A stretch of DNA of 64,000 bases from Ureibacillus thermophilus (GCF_042657185.1 NZ_JBHSNN010000059.1), one strand, 5' to 3'. Shown: positions 36,160 through 45,399, counted from the first letter of the stretch. Program-made: numbers and translations. The notes: generated by a model not told the origin, from the letters alone.

Positions 36160-37530
36160 TTAACGACTAAAACAAAGCTTCAATGCTTCGTTAATTGTTT
36201 GAACGCCAATCACTTCTATTTCTTTTGGATATTCCCATCCGCCTACATTTGAAGCAGGAATAAATACGCGCTTAAACCCGAGTCTTGCCGCTTCATAAAC
36301 CCTTTGCTCGATGCGGGAGACACGTCGAACTTCCCCTGTAAGACCTACTTCCCCAATAAATACATCCGTTACATTGACAGGTGCATTTTTGTAGCTGGAA
36401 ACAATAGATGTCAAAATGGCTAAGTCAATGGCCGGCTCATCCAATTTTACGCCGCCCGCCACTTTCACATAAGCATCTTGGGCTTGCAAAAGCATTCCCA
36501 TTCTTTTTTCCAACACCGCCATCAATAGCTGAACCCGGTTTTGGTCTACTCCCGTTGCCATTCGTTTTGGATAGTTAAAACTAGTAGGTGTCACCAATGA
36601 TTGAATTTCTACTAAAATAGGTCTGGTTCCTTCCATGGAGGCTACAACCGTTGAACCGGCAGCCCCTTGAGAACGTTCCTCTAAAAATAGTTCAGAAGGA
36701 TTTAACACTTCTTTAAGCCCTGAATGAATCATCTCAAAAATCGCAATTTCATTGGTAGAGCCAAATCGGTTTTTATGGCTTCTTAAAATACGATAGGTGT
36801 GGTGTCTTTCTCCCTCAAAGTAGAGAACCGTATCCACCATATGCTCTAAAATACGAGGCCCTGCAATTTGCCCTTCTTTCGTCACATGCCCCACAAGAAA
36901 TGTGGCAATGCCTTTCGTTTTGGCAATCCGCATCAGTTCAGCAGTACATTCCCTCACTTGCGACACGCTGCCGGGAGCGCTTGTCACTTCCGGATGATGC
37001 ACCGTTTGAATGGAATCGACGATGATAAACTGGGGCTTTACTTCTTCAATACTATGACGAATTAGTTCTAAATCCGTTTCCGCATAGATGAATAGCTCTT
37101 TAGATTGAACGCCGAGTCTTGATGCCCTTAGTCTTGTTTGCTTCAATGATTCTTCCCCAGAGACGTAAAGCACGCGATGCCCCCTGTTGGACAAATCCGC
37201 AGATAACTGCATAAGAAGTGTCGATTTCCCAATCCCTGGGTCTCCGCCTATAAGTACAAGTGAACCTGGCACAATGCCGCCGCCAAGCACCCGGTTCAAC
37301 TCCACCATGCTCGTTTCAACTCGTTGTTCTTCCTGCGTTTCAATACTGACAATTGGAACGGCTTTTTGGCTTTTTGCTTCTGAATGTTGAAACACCCCAC
37401 GGGATTTTGAAACGACTTCTATTTCTTCTACAAAGGTGTTCCACTCCCCACATCCAGGGCATCTCCCCAACCATTTCGGCGATTCATAGCCGCAGCTTTG
37501 ACAGCAGAATTTAGTTTTCTTTTTTGCCAT
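36160..37530 (-). CDS. radA: DNA repair protein RadA (Sms)
   Basis: RadA is a RecA-like helicase that extends recombination D-loops by branch migration and aids natural transformation. The 456-residue protein has an N-terminal Cys4 zinc finger (CCQSCGYESPKWLGRCPGC), Walker A GGDPGIGKST near residue 100, the RadA-specific KNRFGS motif and a C-terminal Lon-like domain. It normally precedes disA, whose product RadA regulates; disA is absent here. A terminator lies on each side, so it is probably a single-gene unit. Confidence 0.96.
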   Translation of the reverse strand: MAKKKTKFCCQSCGYESPKWLGRCPGCGEWNTFVEEIEVVSKSRGVFQHSEAKSQKAVPIVSIETQEEQRVETSMVELNRVLGGGIVPGSLVLIGGDPGIGKSTLLMQLSADLSNRGHRVLYVSGEESLKQTRLRASRLGVQSKELFIYAETDLELIRHSIEEVKPQFIIVDSIQTVHHPEVTSAPGSVSQVRECTAELMRIAKTKGIATFLVGHVTKEGQIAGPRILEHMVDTVLYFEGERHHTYRILRSHKNRFGSTNEIAIFEMIHSGLKEVLNPSELFLEERSQGAAGSTVVASMEGTRPILVEIQSLVTPTSFNYPKRMATGVDQNRVQLLMAVLEKRMGMLLQAQDAYVKVAGGVKLDEPAIDLAILTSIVSSYKNAPVNVTDVFIGEVGLTGEVRRVSRIEQRVYEAARLGFKRVFIPASNVGGWEYPKEIEVIGVQTINEALKLCFSR

Positions 37531-37589
37531 TAGTGCCTCCTCAAAATTTTTTAATCGATAACTAAATCAATATGCTCGCTCTATCTTGA

Positions 37590-37640
37590 ATTAAAATAAG
37601 CTGTACCGCAAGCCAACTAGTATTGACTTGCGGACAGCTT
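37590..37640 (-). terminator. Terminator of the ctsR-clpC operon
   Basis: On the minus strand AAGCTGT plus CCGCAAG pair with CTTGCGG plus ACAGCTT in a long interrupted stem (37640-37598), followed by ATTTTAATT. It lies 15 bases after the clpC stop. Confidence 0.7.
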
Positions 37641-37654
37641 CATGTATGAAAATT

Positions 37655-40093
37655 TTATGCATTTTCAACCGTATTTTTTTCTCTTACAACAAACTCGCCA
37701 TCCACGTAGTCAAAGACAACTTTGCCGTTTTTCGAAATGGTGCCTTTCAATAATTCTTCGGATAAACGGTCCTCTACATTTTTCTGTAAAGCTCTTCGGA
37801 TTGGGCGGGCGCCGTATTGCGGATCGTAGCCTTCTTCGGCGATTTTCTCTAAAGCCGCATCTGTTAATTCCAAATCGATATCTTGATCTTTTAAGCGTTT
37901 CACTAAAGATTTTGCCATCAAGGATACGATTTGTTTCAATTCTTCTTTTTCTAATGGTTTGAAGACGATAATTTCATCAATACGGTTTAAGAATTCTGGA
38001 CGGAAGGCTTTTTTCAATTCGTCCATCATAGTAGATTTCATATCTTTATATTTGCTGTCTTTTTCTCCTACGCCAAATCCTAGGTTTTTTTGATATTTTA
38101 ACGCTTCCGCACCAATGTTGGATGTCATGATGACAACTGTGTTGCGGAAATCCACTGTGCGTCCTTTTGAATCAGTCAAGCGGCCGTCATCAAGCACTTG
38201 CAATAAGATGTTGAATACATCTGGATGCGCTTTTTCAATTTCATCTAAAAGCACAACAGAGTATGGTTTACGGCGAACTTTTTCCGTTAATTGGCCGCCT
38301 TCTTCAAATCCTACATATCCAGGAGGTGAACCAACTAAGCGGGAAGTGGAGTGTTTTTCCATATATTCGGACATATCAATGCGGATCATCGCATCTTCAT
38401 CGCCGAACATAACTTCTGCTAATGCTTTTGCCAATTCTGTTTTACCTACGCCAGTTGGACCTAAGAAGATAAATGTACCAATTGGTCGTTTTGGATCTTT
38501 CAGTCCAGCGCGGGCGCGGCGAATAGCTCTTGAGATTGCTTCCACTGCTTCATGTTGGCCGACAACACGTTTATGCAATTCTTCTTCCAAGTGAAGCAAT
38601 TTTTCGGACTCTTCTTGAGCGATTTTGTTCACTGGAATTCCTGTCCACATGGAAACGACTTCGGCAATATCTTCAACGGTTACTTTGGATTCTTCTTTTC
38701 CTTGTTTTTCTTTCCAAGATTTTTTCAATTGCTCAAGTTCTTCTTTAATTTTTTGTTCTGTGTCGCGCAATGCGGCTGCTTTTTCAAATTCTTGGCTTGA
38801 CACAGCTGCGTTTTTCTCATTGCGCACATTTTCTAATTTATCTTCAAGTTCTTTTAAGTTTGGAGGCATTGTAAAGGAACGTAAACGCACTTTAGAACCA
38901 GCTTCATCAATCAAGTCGATCGCTTTGTCAGGCAAGAAGCGGTCGGAAATGTAACGGTCAGAAAGTTTAGCTGCCGCTTCAATGGCTTCATCTGTAATTT
39001 TTACGCGATGATGAGCTTCATAGCGATCACGCAATCCTTTGATAATTTGGATTGTTTCTTCCACTGTCGGTTCATCCACTTGAATTGGTTGGAATCGACG
39101 TTCTAATGCTGCGTCTTTCTCGATATATTTGCGATATTCATCCAATGTTGTGGCACCGATGCATTGCAATTCTCCGCGGGCAAGAGCTGGTTTTAAAATA
39201 TTGGAAGCATCAATGGCACCTTCTGCACCACCAGCACCAATCAATGTATGAAGCTCATCGATGAACAAGATGATGTTGCCGGCTTGGCGAATTTCATCCA
39301 TCACTTTTTTCAAACGGTCTTCAAATTCACCGCGGTATTTTGTACCTGCAACAACTGTACCCATATCAAGAGTCATGACACGTTTATCGCGCAAAGTCTC
39401 AGGTACTTCGTTGTTCACGATTTGTTGCGCAAGGCCTTCTGCAATAGCCGTTTTACCTACACCCGGTTCCCCAATCAACACTGGGTTGTTTTTTGTACGG
39501 CGGGAAAGAACCTCAATAACCCGTGTGATTTCTTTGCTGCGTCCAATCACTGGGTCAAGTCCGCCTTCACGGGCAATGGCTGTTAAATCCCTTGCCAAAC
39601 TGTCAAGGGTTGGTGTGCTAACTGTTTGCGCAGGATTTGAGTTTTGGGAAACATCGTTGCTTCCAAGGAGCAATAACACTTGTTGGCGAGCTTTATTGAG
39701 GCTTACACCAGCATTTGCAAGCACGCGCGCTGCAACACCCTCGCCTTCTCGAATTAACGCAAGCAAGATGTGTTCTGTACCGATGTAAGCGTGGCCTAAT
39801 TTCCGCGATTCATCAACGGCTAGTTCAATAACTTTTTTCGCTCTAGGTGTATAGTGTACAATTGGTCCTACGTCTTTTGTCCCTTTTCCTACTAATTCTT
39901 CAATGCCTCGTTCAATCATTTCTGGCGTTACATCAATTGCTTCTAAGGCTTTTGCGGCGATACCTCCGCCTTCTCGAATAAGCCCAAGCAGGATGTGTTC
40001 TGTGCCGATGGATTCATGTTTCCAACGAATCGCTTCTTCTTGTGCCAACTGCAACACTTTTTGAGCGCGTTGAGTAAATCGATTAAACATCAT
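37655..40093 (-). CDS. clpC: ClpC ATPase (Hsp100 unfoldase)
   Basis: ClpC feeds substrates to ClpP, including proteins marked by McsB arginine phosphorylation. The 812-residue protein has two N-terminal Clp repeats (GTEHILLGLIREGGGIAAKA and GTEHILLALIREGEGVAARV). AAA+ module 1 has Walker A GEPGVGKTA, followed by a UVR-containing middle domain near residues 410-470. AAA+ module 2 has GPTGVGKTE. It is the last gene of the CtsR operon, its start overlapping the mcsB end by 11 bases. Confidence 0.97.
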   Translation of the reverse strand: MMFNRFTQRAQKVLQLAQEEAIRWKHESIGTEHILLGLIREGGGIAAKALEAIDVTPEMIERGIEELVGKGTKDVGPIVHYTPRAKKVIELAVDESRKLGHAYIGTEHILLALIREGEGVAARVLANAGVSLNKARQQVLLLLGSNDVSQNSNPAQTVSTPTLDSLARDLTAIAREGGLDPVIGRSKEITRVIEVLSRRTKNNPVLIGEPGVGKTAIAEGLAQQIVNNEVPETLRDKRVMTLDMGTVVAGTKYRGEFEDRLKKVMDEIRQAGNIILFIDELHTLIGAGGAEGAIDASNILKPALARGELQCIGATTLDEYRKYIEKDAALERRFQPIQVDEPTVEETIQIIKGLRDRYEAHHRVKITDEAIEAAAKLSDRYISDRFLPDKAIDLIDEAGSKVRLRSFTMPPNLKELEDKLENVRNEKNAAVSSQEFEKAAALRDTEQKIKEELEQLKKSWKEKQGKEESKVTVEDIAEVVSMWTGIPVNKIAQEESEKLLHLEEELHKRVVGQHEAVEAISRAIRRARAGLKDPKRPIGTFIFLGPTGVGKTELAKALAEVMFGDEDAMIRIDMSEYMEKHSTSRLVGSPPGYVGFEEGGQLTEKVRRKPYSVVLLDEIEKAHPDVFNILLQVLDDGRLTDSKGRTVDFRNTVVIMTSNIGAEALKYQKNLGFGVGEKDSKYKDMKSTMMDELKKAFRPEFLNRIDEIIVFKPLEKEELKQIVSLMAKSLVKRLKDQDIDLELTDAALEKIAEEGYDPQYGARPIRRALQKNVEDRLSEELLKGTISKNGKVVFDYVDGEFVVREKNTVENA

Positions 40094-41177
40094 ATTTTTC
40101 CTCTCCTTTTCGTTTTAATTTTCCATTATTTAATTTTTCCCGTATTAATTTTGCTCGGAATACATCCCGTTCAGCAGGTTCTAATGTAGTGCCTGCATAT
40201 TGTTGTACAAATCCAGGTTGAATAAGAATTGTACACTCATTCAAAATATGCTTTGGAACATCTTGAATGATTCCCAAATCGACACCTAATCGAACATTGG
40301 ATAAACAAGTAGCCGCTTCTTCGCTCGTCATAATCCGCGCATGTTTCAATGTACCGTAAGCCCGGTGGATGCGGTCTTCCAAAGCAATGGCTGATTGGGC
40401 TAAAAGCGCTTGTCTTGCTTTTCGTTCTTGTTCGATAATTTGCATCACGACTTCTTGTAAATCATCGATAATTTCATCTTCAGATTTTCCAAGAGTGACT
40501 TGATTTGAAATTTGATACATATTTCCTAAGTTTTCGCTGCCTTCACCGTAAATGCCTCTCACCACCATGCCGAAGCGAGCGAGCATTTGCGTTAAAGCTT
40601 TGATTTGTTTTGTCATTGAAAGCCCAGGCAAATGCATCATAACAGAGGCTCTTAAACCGGTACCTACATTTGTCGGACAGCTCGTTAAATAGCCGAAATC
40701 GTTATGGAAAGCAAACGGTAAAAGTTTTTCCAACTGGCTATCTAATTTATTCGCCATTTCATAAGTTTCGACTAATTTAAGGCCAGGGGCTAAACATTGA
40801 ATTCTTAAATGGTCTTCTTCATTGACCATGACACTGATGGCTTCATCTTGCGAGATAATCACTGATGCGAACTTTTCTTTTCCCGCAAGCATCGGGCTAA
40901 TTAGATGTTTCTCTACAAGTACTTGCCGTTTTAACGCAGGCATTTCCTGAATCGTAAAATGGGAAAAATTATGTTTTTCATCGTTTAATTGATAAAAGGC
41001 TTGCGCCACCATTTGGTCGATAGTTTTCGCTTCCTCATCAGTAAAAATCAATGGAAACCGAAAACCTTCTAAATTTCTTGCCAACCGAACGCGGGTGGAA
41101 ATGACAATGTCATCTTCCGAACCTCCATCCCCCATCCAGCTTGGTGCTTCTGCTTTTAAGAAATAGTCTAGGTTCAT
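40083..41177 (-). CDS. mcsB: Protein arginine kinase McsB
   Basis: McsB phosphorylates arginines on proteins such as CtsR, both inactivating the repressor and tagging substrates for ClpCP. The 364-residue protein has the phosphagen-kinase fold: STRVRLARNLEGFRFP (ATP-binding arginines), NEEDHLRIQCLAPG with the active-site Cys, and GTGLRASVMMHLPGL. Its start overlaps the mcsA stop by four bases. Activity depends on McsA, encoded just upstream. Confidence 0.95.
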   Translation of the reverse strand: MNLDYFLKAEAPSWMGDGGSEDDIVISTRVRLARNLEGFRFPLIFTDEEAKTIDQMVAQAFYQLNDEKHNFSHFTIQEMPALKRQVLVEKHLISPMLAGKEKFASVIISQDEAISVMVNEEDHLRIQCLAPGLKLVETYEMANKLDSQLEKLLPFAFHNDFGYLTSCPTNVGTGLRASVMMHLPGLSMTKQIKALTQMLARFGMVVRGIYGEGSENLGNMYQISNQVTLGKSEDEIIDDLQEVVMQIIEQERKARQALLAQSAIALEDRIHRAYGTLKHARIMTSEEAATCLSNVRLGVDLGIIQDVPKHILNECTILIQPGFVQQYAGTTLEPAERDVFRAKLIREKLNNGKLKRKGEEKYDV

Positions 41178-41728
41178 GGTGTATCCACACCTCCCATTTC
41201 AAGCTTACGTTCCAGCTCTTTGATTTCATCTCGGAATCTCGCTGCATCTTCAAATCGCTCATCTTGAATGGCTAATTGCATTTGTTCGCGGGCATGCTCA
41301 ATTTGTTTTTTCAAGAGGCGATTGTTATCCGCTTTTTGCCCAGGTCTTTTGCCTGTATGTTTCGTTCCTGCCTGAATTTTTTCAAGCACTTGCGGAAGTT
41401 TTTCCCTGAAAGTTTCATAGCATTGAGGACAGCCTAATTTCCCCTCATTTAAAAATTTACGAAATGTAAATCCGCAAGCTGGGCATGCAGTCGTTTGAAC
41501 GGAGGGCTGAACAGGTCTTTCTTGCACATCATTTTTCAAAAGCGGCATGCCAAACCAGTTAGAAAGTAATTGATGAATCGGAAAAGGTTCTTCTTTATGA
41601 AATTCAAAGTTGAAAGGATGAAACTGGGCTGCACATACTTCACAATAATGTTTTTCGCTTTTATGACCATTGATGATTTGTGTAACAGTTACCGTTGCTT
41701 CCCGTTGCTTACAGTGTTCACAAAGCAT
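41174..41728 (-). CDS. mcsA: McsA, zinc-binding activator of McsB
   Basis: A 184-residue adaptor with four zinc-type cysteine pairs: CEHC (residues 3-6), CEVC, CPAC and CPQC. The C-terminal UVR-like helix is EQMQLAIQDERFEDAARFRDEIKELE. It activates the McsB kinase and helps inactivate CtsR under thiol or metal stress. It lies second in the ctsR operon, 14 bases after ctsR. Confidence 0.94.
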   Translation of the reverse strand: MLCEHCKQREATVTVTQIINGHKSEKHYCEVCAAQFHPFNFEFHKEEPFPIHQLLSNWFGMPLLKNDVQERPVQPSVQTTACPACGFTFRKFLNEGKLGCPQCYETFREKLPQVLEKIQAGTKHTGKRPGQKADNNRLLKKQIEHAREQMQLAIQDERFEDAARFRDEIKELERKLEMGGVDTP

Positions 41729-41742
41729 AACCTACCACCTCA

Positions 41743-42213
41743 TCATTTTTCATATTTTAAAGTTAGTAACATCGCTTTTAAAATGGCCGACCTTAGTTCA
41801 TCGCGAGTTGGTAGTTGAAGCTTCAGCGTATCACGGTTAACGGCTGCGAGCATTAACCTTGCTTCCTTTTCCATGATTACTCCTTCTTCCAGCAATCGAT
41901 ATATGATATCTTCCGCCATATTTTGAGTGGCGCCATTTTCGATTTGCTTAATTAAATGATCGATCAACTCCACTTTTGAGCTCGGCTTCACACGAAAAAT
42001 TCGAATATATCCACCGCCACCTCGTTTACTTTCAACAAGATAGCCTTTTTCCACCGTGAATCGTGTATTGATGACATAATTTATTTGCGAGGGAACGCAT
42101 TGGAATTTGTCGGCTAATTCGCTACGTTTGATTTCAATATGTCCTTTATCATCTAATTCGATAATCCGTTTTAAATACCCTTCAATCAAATCGGAAATAT
42201 TTTTCATATTCAT
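41743..42213 (-). CDS. ctsR: CtsR heat-shock transcriptional repressor
   Basis: CtsR represses clp genes, and its winged helix senses heat directly. The 156-residue protein has the N-terminal DNA-binding domain with VPSQINYVINTRF and the glycine-rich thermosensor loop ESKRGGGGYIRI (family hallmark). The C-terminal dimer domain follows. The ATG at 42213 has GAGGTGAATTGAC upstream. A well-formed CtsR box lies between promoter and gene, so the operon should be autoregulated. Confidence 0.96.
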   Translation of the reverse strand: MNMKNISDLIEGYLKRIIELDDKGHIEIKRSELADKFQCVPSQINYVINTRFTVEKGYLVESKRGGGGYIRIFRVKPSSKVELIDHLIKQIENGATQNMAEDIIYRLLEEGVIMEKEARLMLAAVNRDTLKLQLPTRDELRSAILKAMLLTLKYEK

Positions 42214-42230
42214 GTCAATTCACCTCGCTT

Positions 42231-42253
42231 TTTGACTTTGACTTTCTTTGACT
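42231..42253. promoter_or_regulatory. CtsR operator
   Basis: On the minus strand AGTCAAA-GAA-AGTCAAA (42253-42237) fits the CtsR heptad direct repeat RGTCAAA-NAN-RGTCAAA. A third, overlapping heptad follows at 42237-42231. It covers the start of transcription, just downstream of the -10 box. Confidence 0.92.
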
Positions 42254-42255
42254 TT

Positions 42256-42284
42256 ATTATATGTCCATTTTTTTATATTTGCAA
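42256..42284 (-). promoter_or_regulatory. Sigma-A promoter of the ctsR-mcsA-mcsB-clpC operon
   Basis: On the minus strand TTGCAA (42284-42279), a 17-base spacer and a perfect TATAAT (42261-42256). The CtsR operator begins three bases downstream of the -10, so repressor binding would block initiation. Confidence 0.85.
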
Positions 42285-42313
42285 ATAAAAAACCCTTGAC
42301 AAAATGGAGGGGG

Positions 42314-42357
42314 AAAAAAATCGACAAGACGCAATTAACATTACGTTTGCCGATTTT
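42314..42357 (-). terminator. Terminator of the DUF4870 gene
   Basis: On the minus strand AAATCGGCAAACG and CGTCTTGTCGATTT form an imperfect stem with a U-rich tail TTTTTTTCCC. It lies just upstream of the ctsR promoter. Confidence 0.6.
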
Positions 42358-42413
42358 TATTTAATCTATTCAATTCATCAAAATACTATACAGTAATTGG
42401 AAATAATTGCTGT

Positions 42414-42719
42414 CTACACCCATCGTCCTACAATCGGATAGTTCCATTCATTTTCTCGAAGCGCATTGAAAATTCCGATAATCGGTACAACCAAAGTCAT
42501 AATGCCGAAGATGATTAAGAACGGAATACCGATTAATACAAAACTAAGTACTGTCGAAATACCGATTAACACCCACATGACAAATTGGAATAGTAACGCT
42601 TGGATAGAAAGACGTTTGATTGTCTCCTCTTGGCTAATTAGAAAAAATAATATTGGCACTAAAACCGGAGCAAAAAATGCACTTGCGTGAATAATAACTT
42701 TTGCCCACTTTTCTTCCAT
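42414..42719 (-). CDS. DUF4870 (Tic20-like) small membrane protein
   Basis: A 101-residue protein with three hydrophobic segments (about residues 10-27, 42-62 and 63-85), ending NALRENEWNYPIVGRWV. The EETIKRLSIQALLFQFVMW segment and the C-terminal NxxxxNYP are typical of DUF4870 proteins, whose role is unknown. It appears to be a single-gene unit with its own terminator. Nothing in its surroundings suggests a pathway. Confidence 0.8.
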   Translation of the reverse strand: MEEKWAKVIIHASAFFAPVLVPILFFLISQEETIKRLSIQALLFQFVMWVLIGISTVLSFVLIGIPFLIIFGIMTLVVPIIGIFNALRENEWNYPIVGRWV

Positions 42720-42903
42720 CTATTTTCAACTCCCGTTTAAATTTATTAATATCTTGTTATATATTTTTACGAATGGCTCTTTGAATAGTTTCAAATTCCT
42801 GAAAAAATTTTTCCTTTTATTTTCGTATTTTTCCCATATTTATCAATTCATAGACAAAAAAATCTTTAGAAGGTCCTGCGTTATATGCTATTATGTGAAA
42901 AAA

Positions 42904-42932
42904 AGAAAAAAACTGCTCAAATGAGCAGCTTT
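42904..42932 (-). terminator. Terminator of the small membrane protein gene at 42.9 kb
   Basis: On the minus strand AAGCTGCTCA and TGAGCAGTTT arms with almost no loop, followed by TTTTCTTTTT. Confidence 0.8.
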
Positions 42933-42935
42933 TAT

Positions 42936-43163
42936 TTAATCTTTTTTATTATTTTCTTTTAAATTTTTTGAGTCTACCTCATCAGGATGTTCAGTTGGGA
43001 AAAGGGCTCGGGCTAAAAAGCCTGAAAAAAGCGTAGCGCTGATGACAATTAAAATCTTATGATTTTTAGGAACTTCTTCAAACATATTATTTAACATGAG
43101 CATTGAAAAAACAGCTACCGTCACCATTGAAACAATGACATACGCAAGCCTCCGTTGATTCAT
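42936..43163 (-). CDS. Small two-helix membrane protein of unknown function
   Basis: About 75 residues, beginning MNQRRLAYVIVSMVTVAVF. There are two predicted transmembrane helices (residues 7-26 and 37-54) joined by NNMFEEVPKNHK, and a hydrophilic tail rich in Asp, Lys and Asn. I do not recognise a family. The ATG at 43163 lies 12 bases after AAAGG. The ATG at 43175 is an alternative, and the frame is open to 43235. It has its own strong terminator and faces away from the divergent hemAT gene. Confidence 0.55.
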   Translation of the reverse strand: MNQRRLAYVIVSMVTVAVFSMLMLNNMFEEVPKNHKILIVISATLFSGFLARALFPTEHPDEVDSKNLKENNKKD

Positions 43164-43300
43164 GTTCGCAAACATCCTTTTCTTTAAATTCAATAAAACT
43201 AATGATATTTTACAACGTATAGGTTGAAAATACAATTTTAGGAATTTGATTACATAGAAAAATGAATTTCATATTAATCATTTTTAAGTGAGGTATACAT

Positions 43301-44617
43301 ATGAGATTTGTGCGATTAACCAAGAATAACAAATCTATTTCAAAACCGTTTTTTGATGTAAATCAATATGTCCAAGAGGTGTTGATTGATGTTTCACATG
43401 ATCCTGTTATAGCGAAACAAATGAACATCATTCATCTGACAAAAAATGATTTGGCCATCTTGCGTCAACTAAAACCGATCATTGAAAATGATATTCCAAA
43501 AATGGTGCAAGCTTTTTACGATAACATTTCGCTAAATCAAGATTTAGTCGATTTAATCAACAAACATTCCAATATGGATCGGTTAAAAGTTACACTTTCA
43601 AAACATCTACAGGATATTTTTGATGCGAAAATTGATAAACATTATATAGAAAATCGAAAAAGAATTGCTCTTGCACATATCCGTACTAGCCTTTTATCCA
43701 AATGGTATTTGTCATCATTCCAATCTTTAGTAACCTCTTTTTCAGAAATTATTAAAGAACAGAATATTTCAAAAGAAGACGCATTGCTTGCGGTCAATGC
43801 CTTCGCAAAAGTGATTAATTTTGAGCAGCAACTGGTGATTGAAGCATACGAAAGAGAGCAGGAACGAGTTCGCAGAGAAGATGAGCAAATCAAACAATCT
43901 TTAATTGCATCCCTTCAACAAATTGCAGAAGAACTGAATCATATGAATCAGGATACTACTACATCCATCCAATTCATTTCAGAACAATCTCATAACATTG
44001 CTACATCCACATCACAAGGTTTGGATTATGTAGCGGATACAGAAGAAAAATCCAATCAGGGTAAAGCCCAATTAGCAAAACAAACAGATCTAATGAATAC
44101 GATTTTAAAAAGCGTTAATTTATTAGAAGAGTCCATGATGAATCTACGCTCTTCTTCTCAGAAAATTTCCGAGATTGTCAATTTAGTTACAGGTATTGCC
44201 GACCAGACAAACTTGCTTGCTCTTAACGCCTCCATCGAAGCAGCGCGCGCGGGTGAACACGGAAAAGGCTTTGCTGTTGTAGCGGAAGAAGTTCGAAAAC
44301 TCGCAGAAGAAACAAAAAATGCTGTACAAGATGTGTCTACATTAATTAAAGAAATGGAAGCGAATATTTCAGACATGACATCCAGCGTAAATAACGTGGA
44401 TGAACAAGTGAAATTAAGCGTTGAAACTCAAGGCAACTTAGCAGAATCGTTTGAACAAATTGCAAAGAAAGTGTCTGAAATCCGCAATCAATACGGTTCT
44501 ACGTTCAAAGACATCGAGCAAATTTCAAACAATATTTCCCATTTAGTAGAAAGCACTAACTTGATTGCTAAATCTTCTGATGCGTTAATCGAAGTTGTTC
44601 ATGATATTTCAAAGTAG
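43301..44617 (+). CDS. hemAT: HemAT-like globin-coupled aerotaxis transducer
   Basis: A 438-residue soluble chemoreceptor that senses oxygen through haem. The N-terminal sensor globin (about residues 20-190) has the proximal His H126 in RIALAHIRTSLLSKWY and Tyr Y73 (AFYDN), the distal residue in Bacillus HemAT. The C-terminal half is a methyl-accepting signalling domain. Its conserved hairpin tip includes GIADQTNLLALNASIEAARA (about residues 301-320), where CheA and CheW dock. No membrane helix is present. GTGAGG precedes the ATG. A degenerate intergenic repeat follows. Confidence 0.92.
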   Translation: MRFVRLTKNNKSISKPFFDVNQYVQEVLIDVSHDPVIAKQMNIIHLTKNDLAILRQLKPIIENDIPKMVQAFYDNISLNQDLVDLINKHSNMDRLKVTLSKHLQDIFDAKIDKHYIENRKRIALAHIRTSLLSKWYLSSFQSLVTSFSEIIKEQNISKEDALLAVNAFAKVINFEQQLVIEAYEREQERVRREDEQIKQSLIASLQQIAEELNHMNQDTTTSIQFISEQSHNIATSTSQGLDYVADTEEKSNQGKAQLAKQTDLMNTILKSVNLLEESMMNLRSSSQKISEIVNLVTGIADQTNLLALNASIEAARAGEHGKGFAVVAEEVRKLAEETKNAVQDVSTLIKEMEANISDMTSSVNNVDEQVKLSVETQGNLAESFEQIAKKVSEIRNQYGSTFKDIEQISNNISHLVESTNLIAKSSDALIEVVHDISK

Positions 44618-44629
44618 ATTTGAAAAGGG

Positions 44630-44803
44630 GGCGTCTGAAAAGTCATTTCAAGACGCCTCCTTTGCAGCTGTCGCTAGAGTTTTGCCGCAGATAAATTGCG
44701 ACGAGGAGGCACGTTTTGTGACCACCACAGGGAAAGTTTTTAAGAGAATATTACTATAAGAAGTAAGGCTGTCCAGAAAGTCGAACACTTTCTGAACAGC
44801 CCC
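44630..44803. repeat. Hairpins and degenerate Bacillales intergenic repeat
   Basis: Between the convergent hemAT and thioesterase genes lie two stem-loops: GGCGTCT/AGACGCC at 44630-44657, and a 15-base-arm hairpin at 44767-44801 (GGCTGTCCAGAAAGT with one mismatch). The part between, with GCGACGAGGAGGC followed by GGGAAAG, resembles the copy at 47985-48150 read on the other strand. The hairpins probably end both flanking transcripts although their U tracts are short. Confidence 0.5.
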
Positions 44804-44815
44804 TTATGATTTTTC

Positions 44816-45301
44816 TTAAACGATTGCCTCTTTTAACTTTTTTCTTTTTTCTCTTCTTGTCTTTTGTCTTTCCAACCCTGCTTTATATAACTTCTCTTCT
44901 TCTTCCGTTTCAGGATAAACAGCCGGTACTGGCGTCGGTTTTCCTTCTTCATCAATGGCTACCATTGTTACAAAAGATTCCGTTGTTAATTTCTCTTCGC
45001 CAGTTTTTACATTGCGGGAAAGGACTCGCACATACACTTCCATCGAAGTTCTCCCTGTAGAAGTGATAATGGCTTCCAACTCCAGCATATCCCCCACGTA
45101 AGCAGGAGATACAAAATCGACCGAATCAAAGGAAGCGGTTACTACTTCTTTCCCGGTATGTTTCATGCATGCAATGGCTGCGATTTCATCATATGCCAAT
45201 ATCTTTCCGCCGAATATGGAACCATATTGATTTGTATCCGGCGGCAAGATTAGCCTCGTCTGAGTTGTACGTGACCGGCTCATTGGATGTGCACCGCTCA
45301 T
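44816..45301 (-). CDS. Acyl-CoA thioesterase, hotdog fold (YkhA/YciA-like)
   Basis: It hydrolyses acyl-CoA thioesters to free acid and CoA. The 161-residue protein has the cytosolic thioesterase signature: SRTTQTRLILPPDTNQYGSI, then FGGKILAYDEIAAIA with the catalytic Asp, and ASFDSVDFVSPAYVGDMLEL. The ATG at 45301 has GGAGG eight bases upstream; an earlier frame opening at 45340 is not needed. An inverted repeat lies between it and the aldehyde dehydrogenase gene upstream on the same strand. Chain-length preference cannot be told. Confidence 0.88.
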   Translation of the reverse strand: MSGAHPMSRSRTTQTRLILPPDTNQYGSIFGGKILAYDEIAAIACMKHTGKEVVTASFDSVDFVSPAYVGDMLELEAIITSTGRTSMEVYVRVLSRNVKTGEEKLTTESFVTMVAIDEEGKPTPVPAVYPETEEEEKLYKAGLERQKTRREKRKKLKEAIV

Positions 45302-45347
45302 TTGTATGTCCTCCAATTCAACATATACATTTCTAAACATTTGACAT

Positions 45348-45365
45348 TATTATGCTAACATAATA
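45348..45365. promoter_or_regulatory. Palindrome upstream of the thioesterase gene
   Basis: TATTATG-CTAA-CATAATA is a perfect inverted repeat with a four-base spacer, about 47 bases before the thioesterase start. It could be an operator; I do not recognise the regulator. Confidence 0.4.
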
Positions 45366-45399
45366 TTCATCCCATACAAATGAGCAGAGCACTTTTCGT

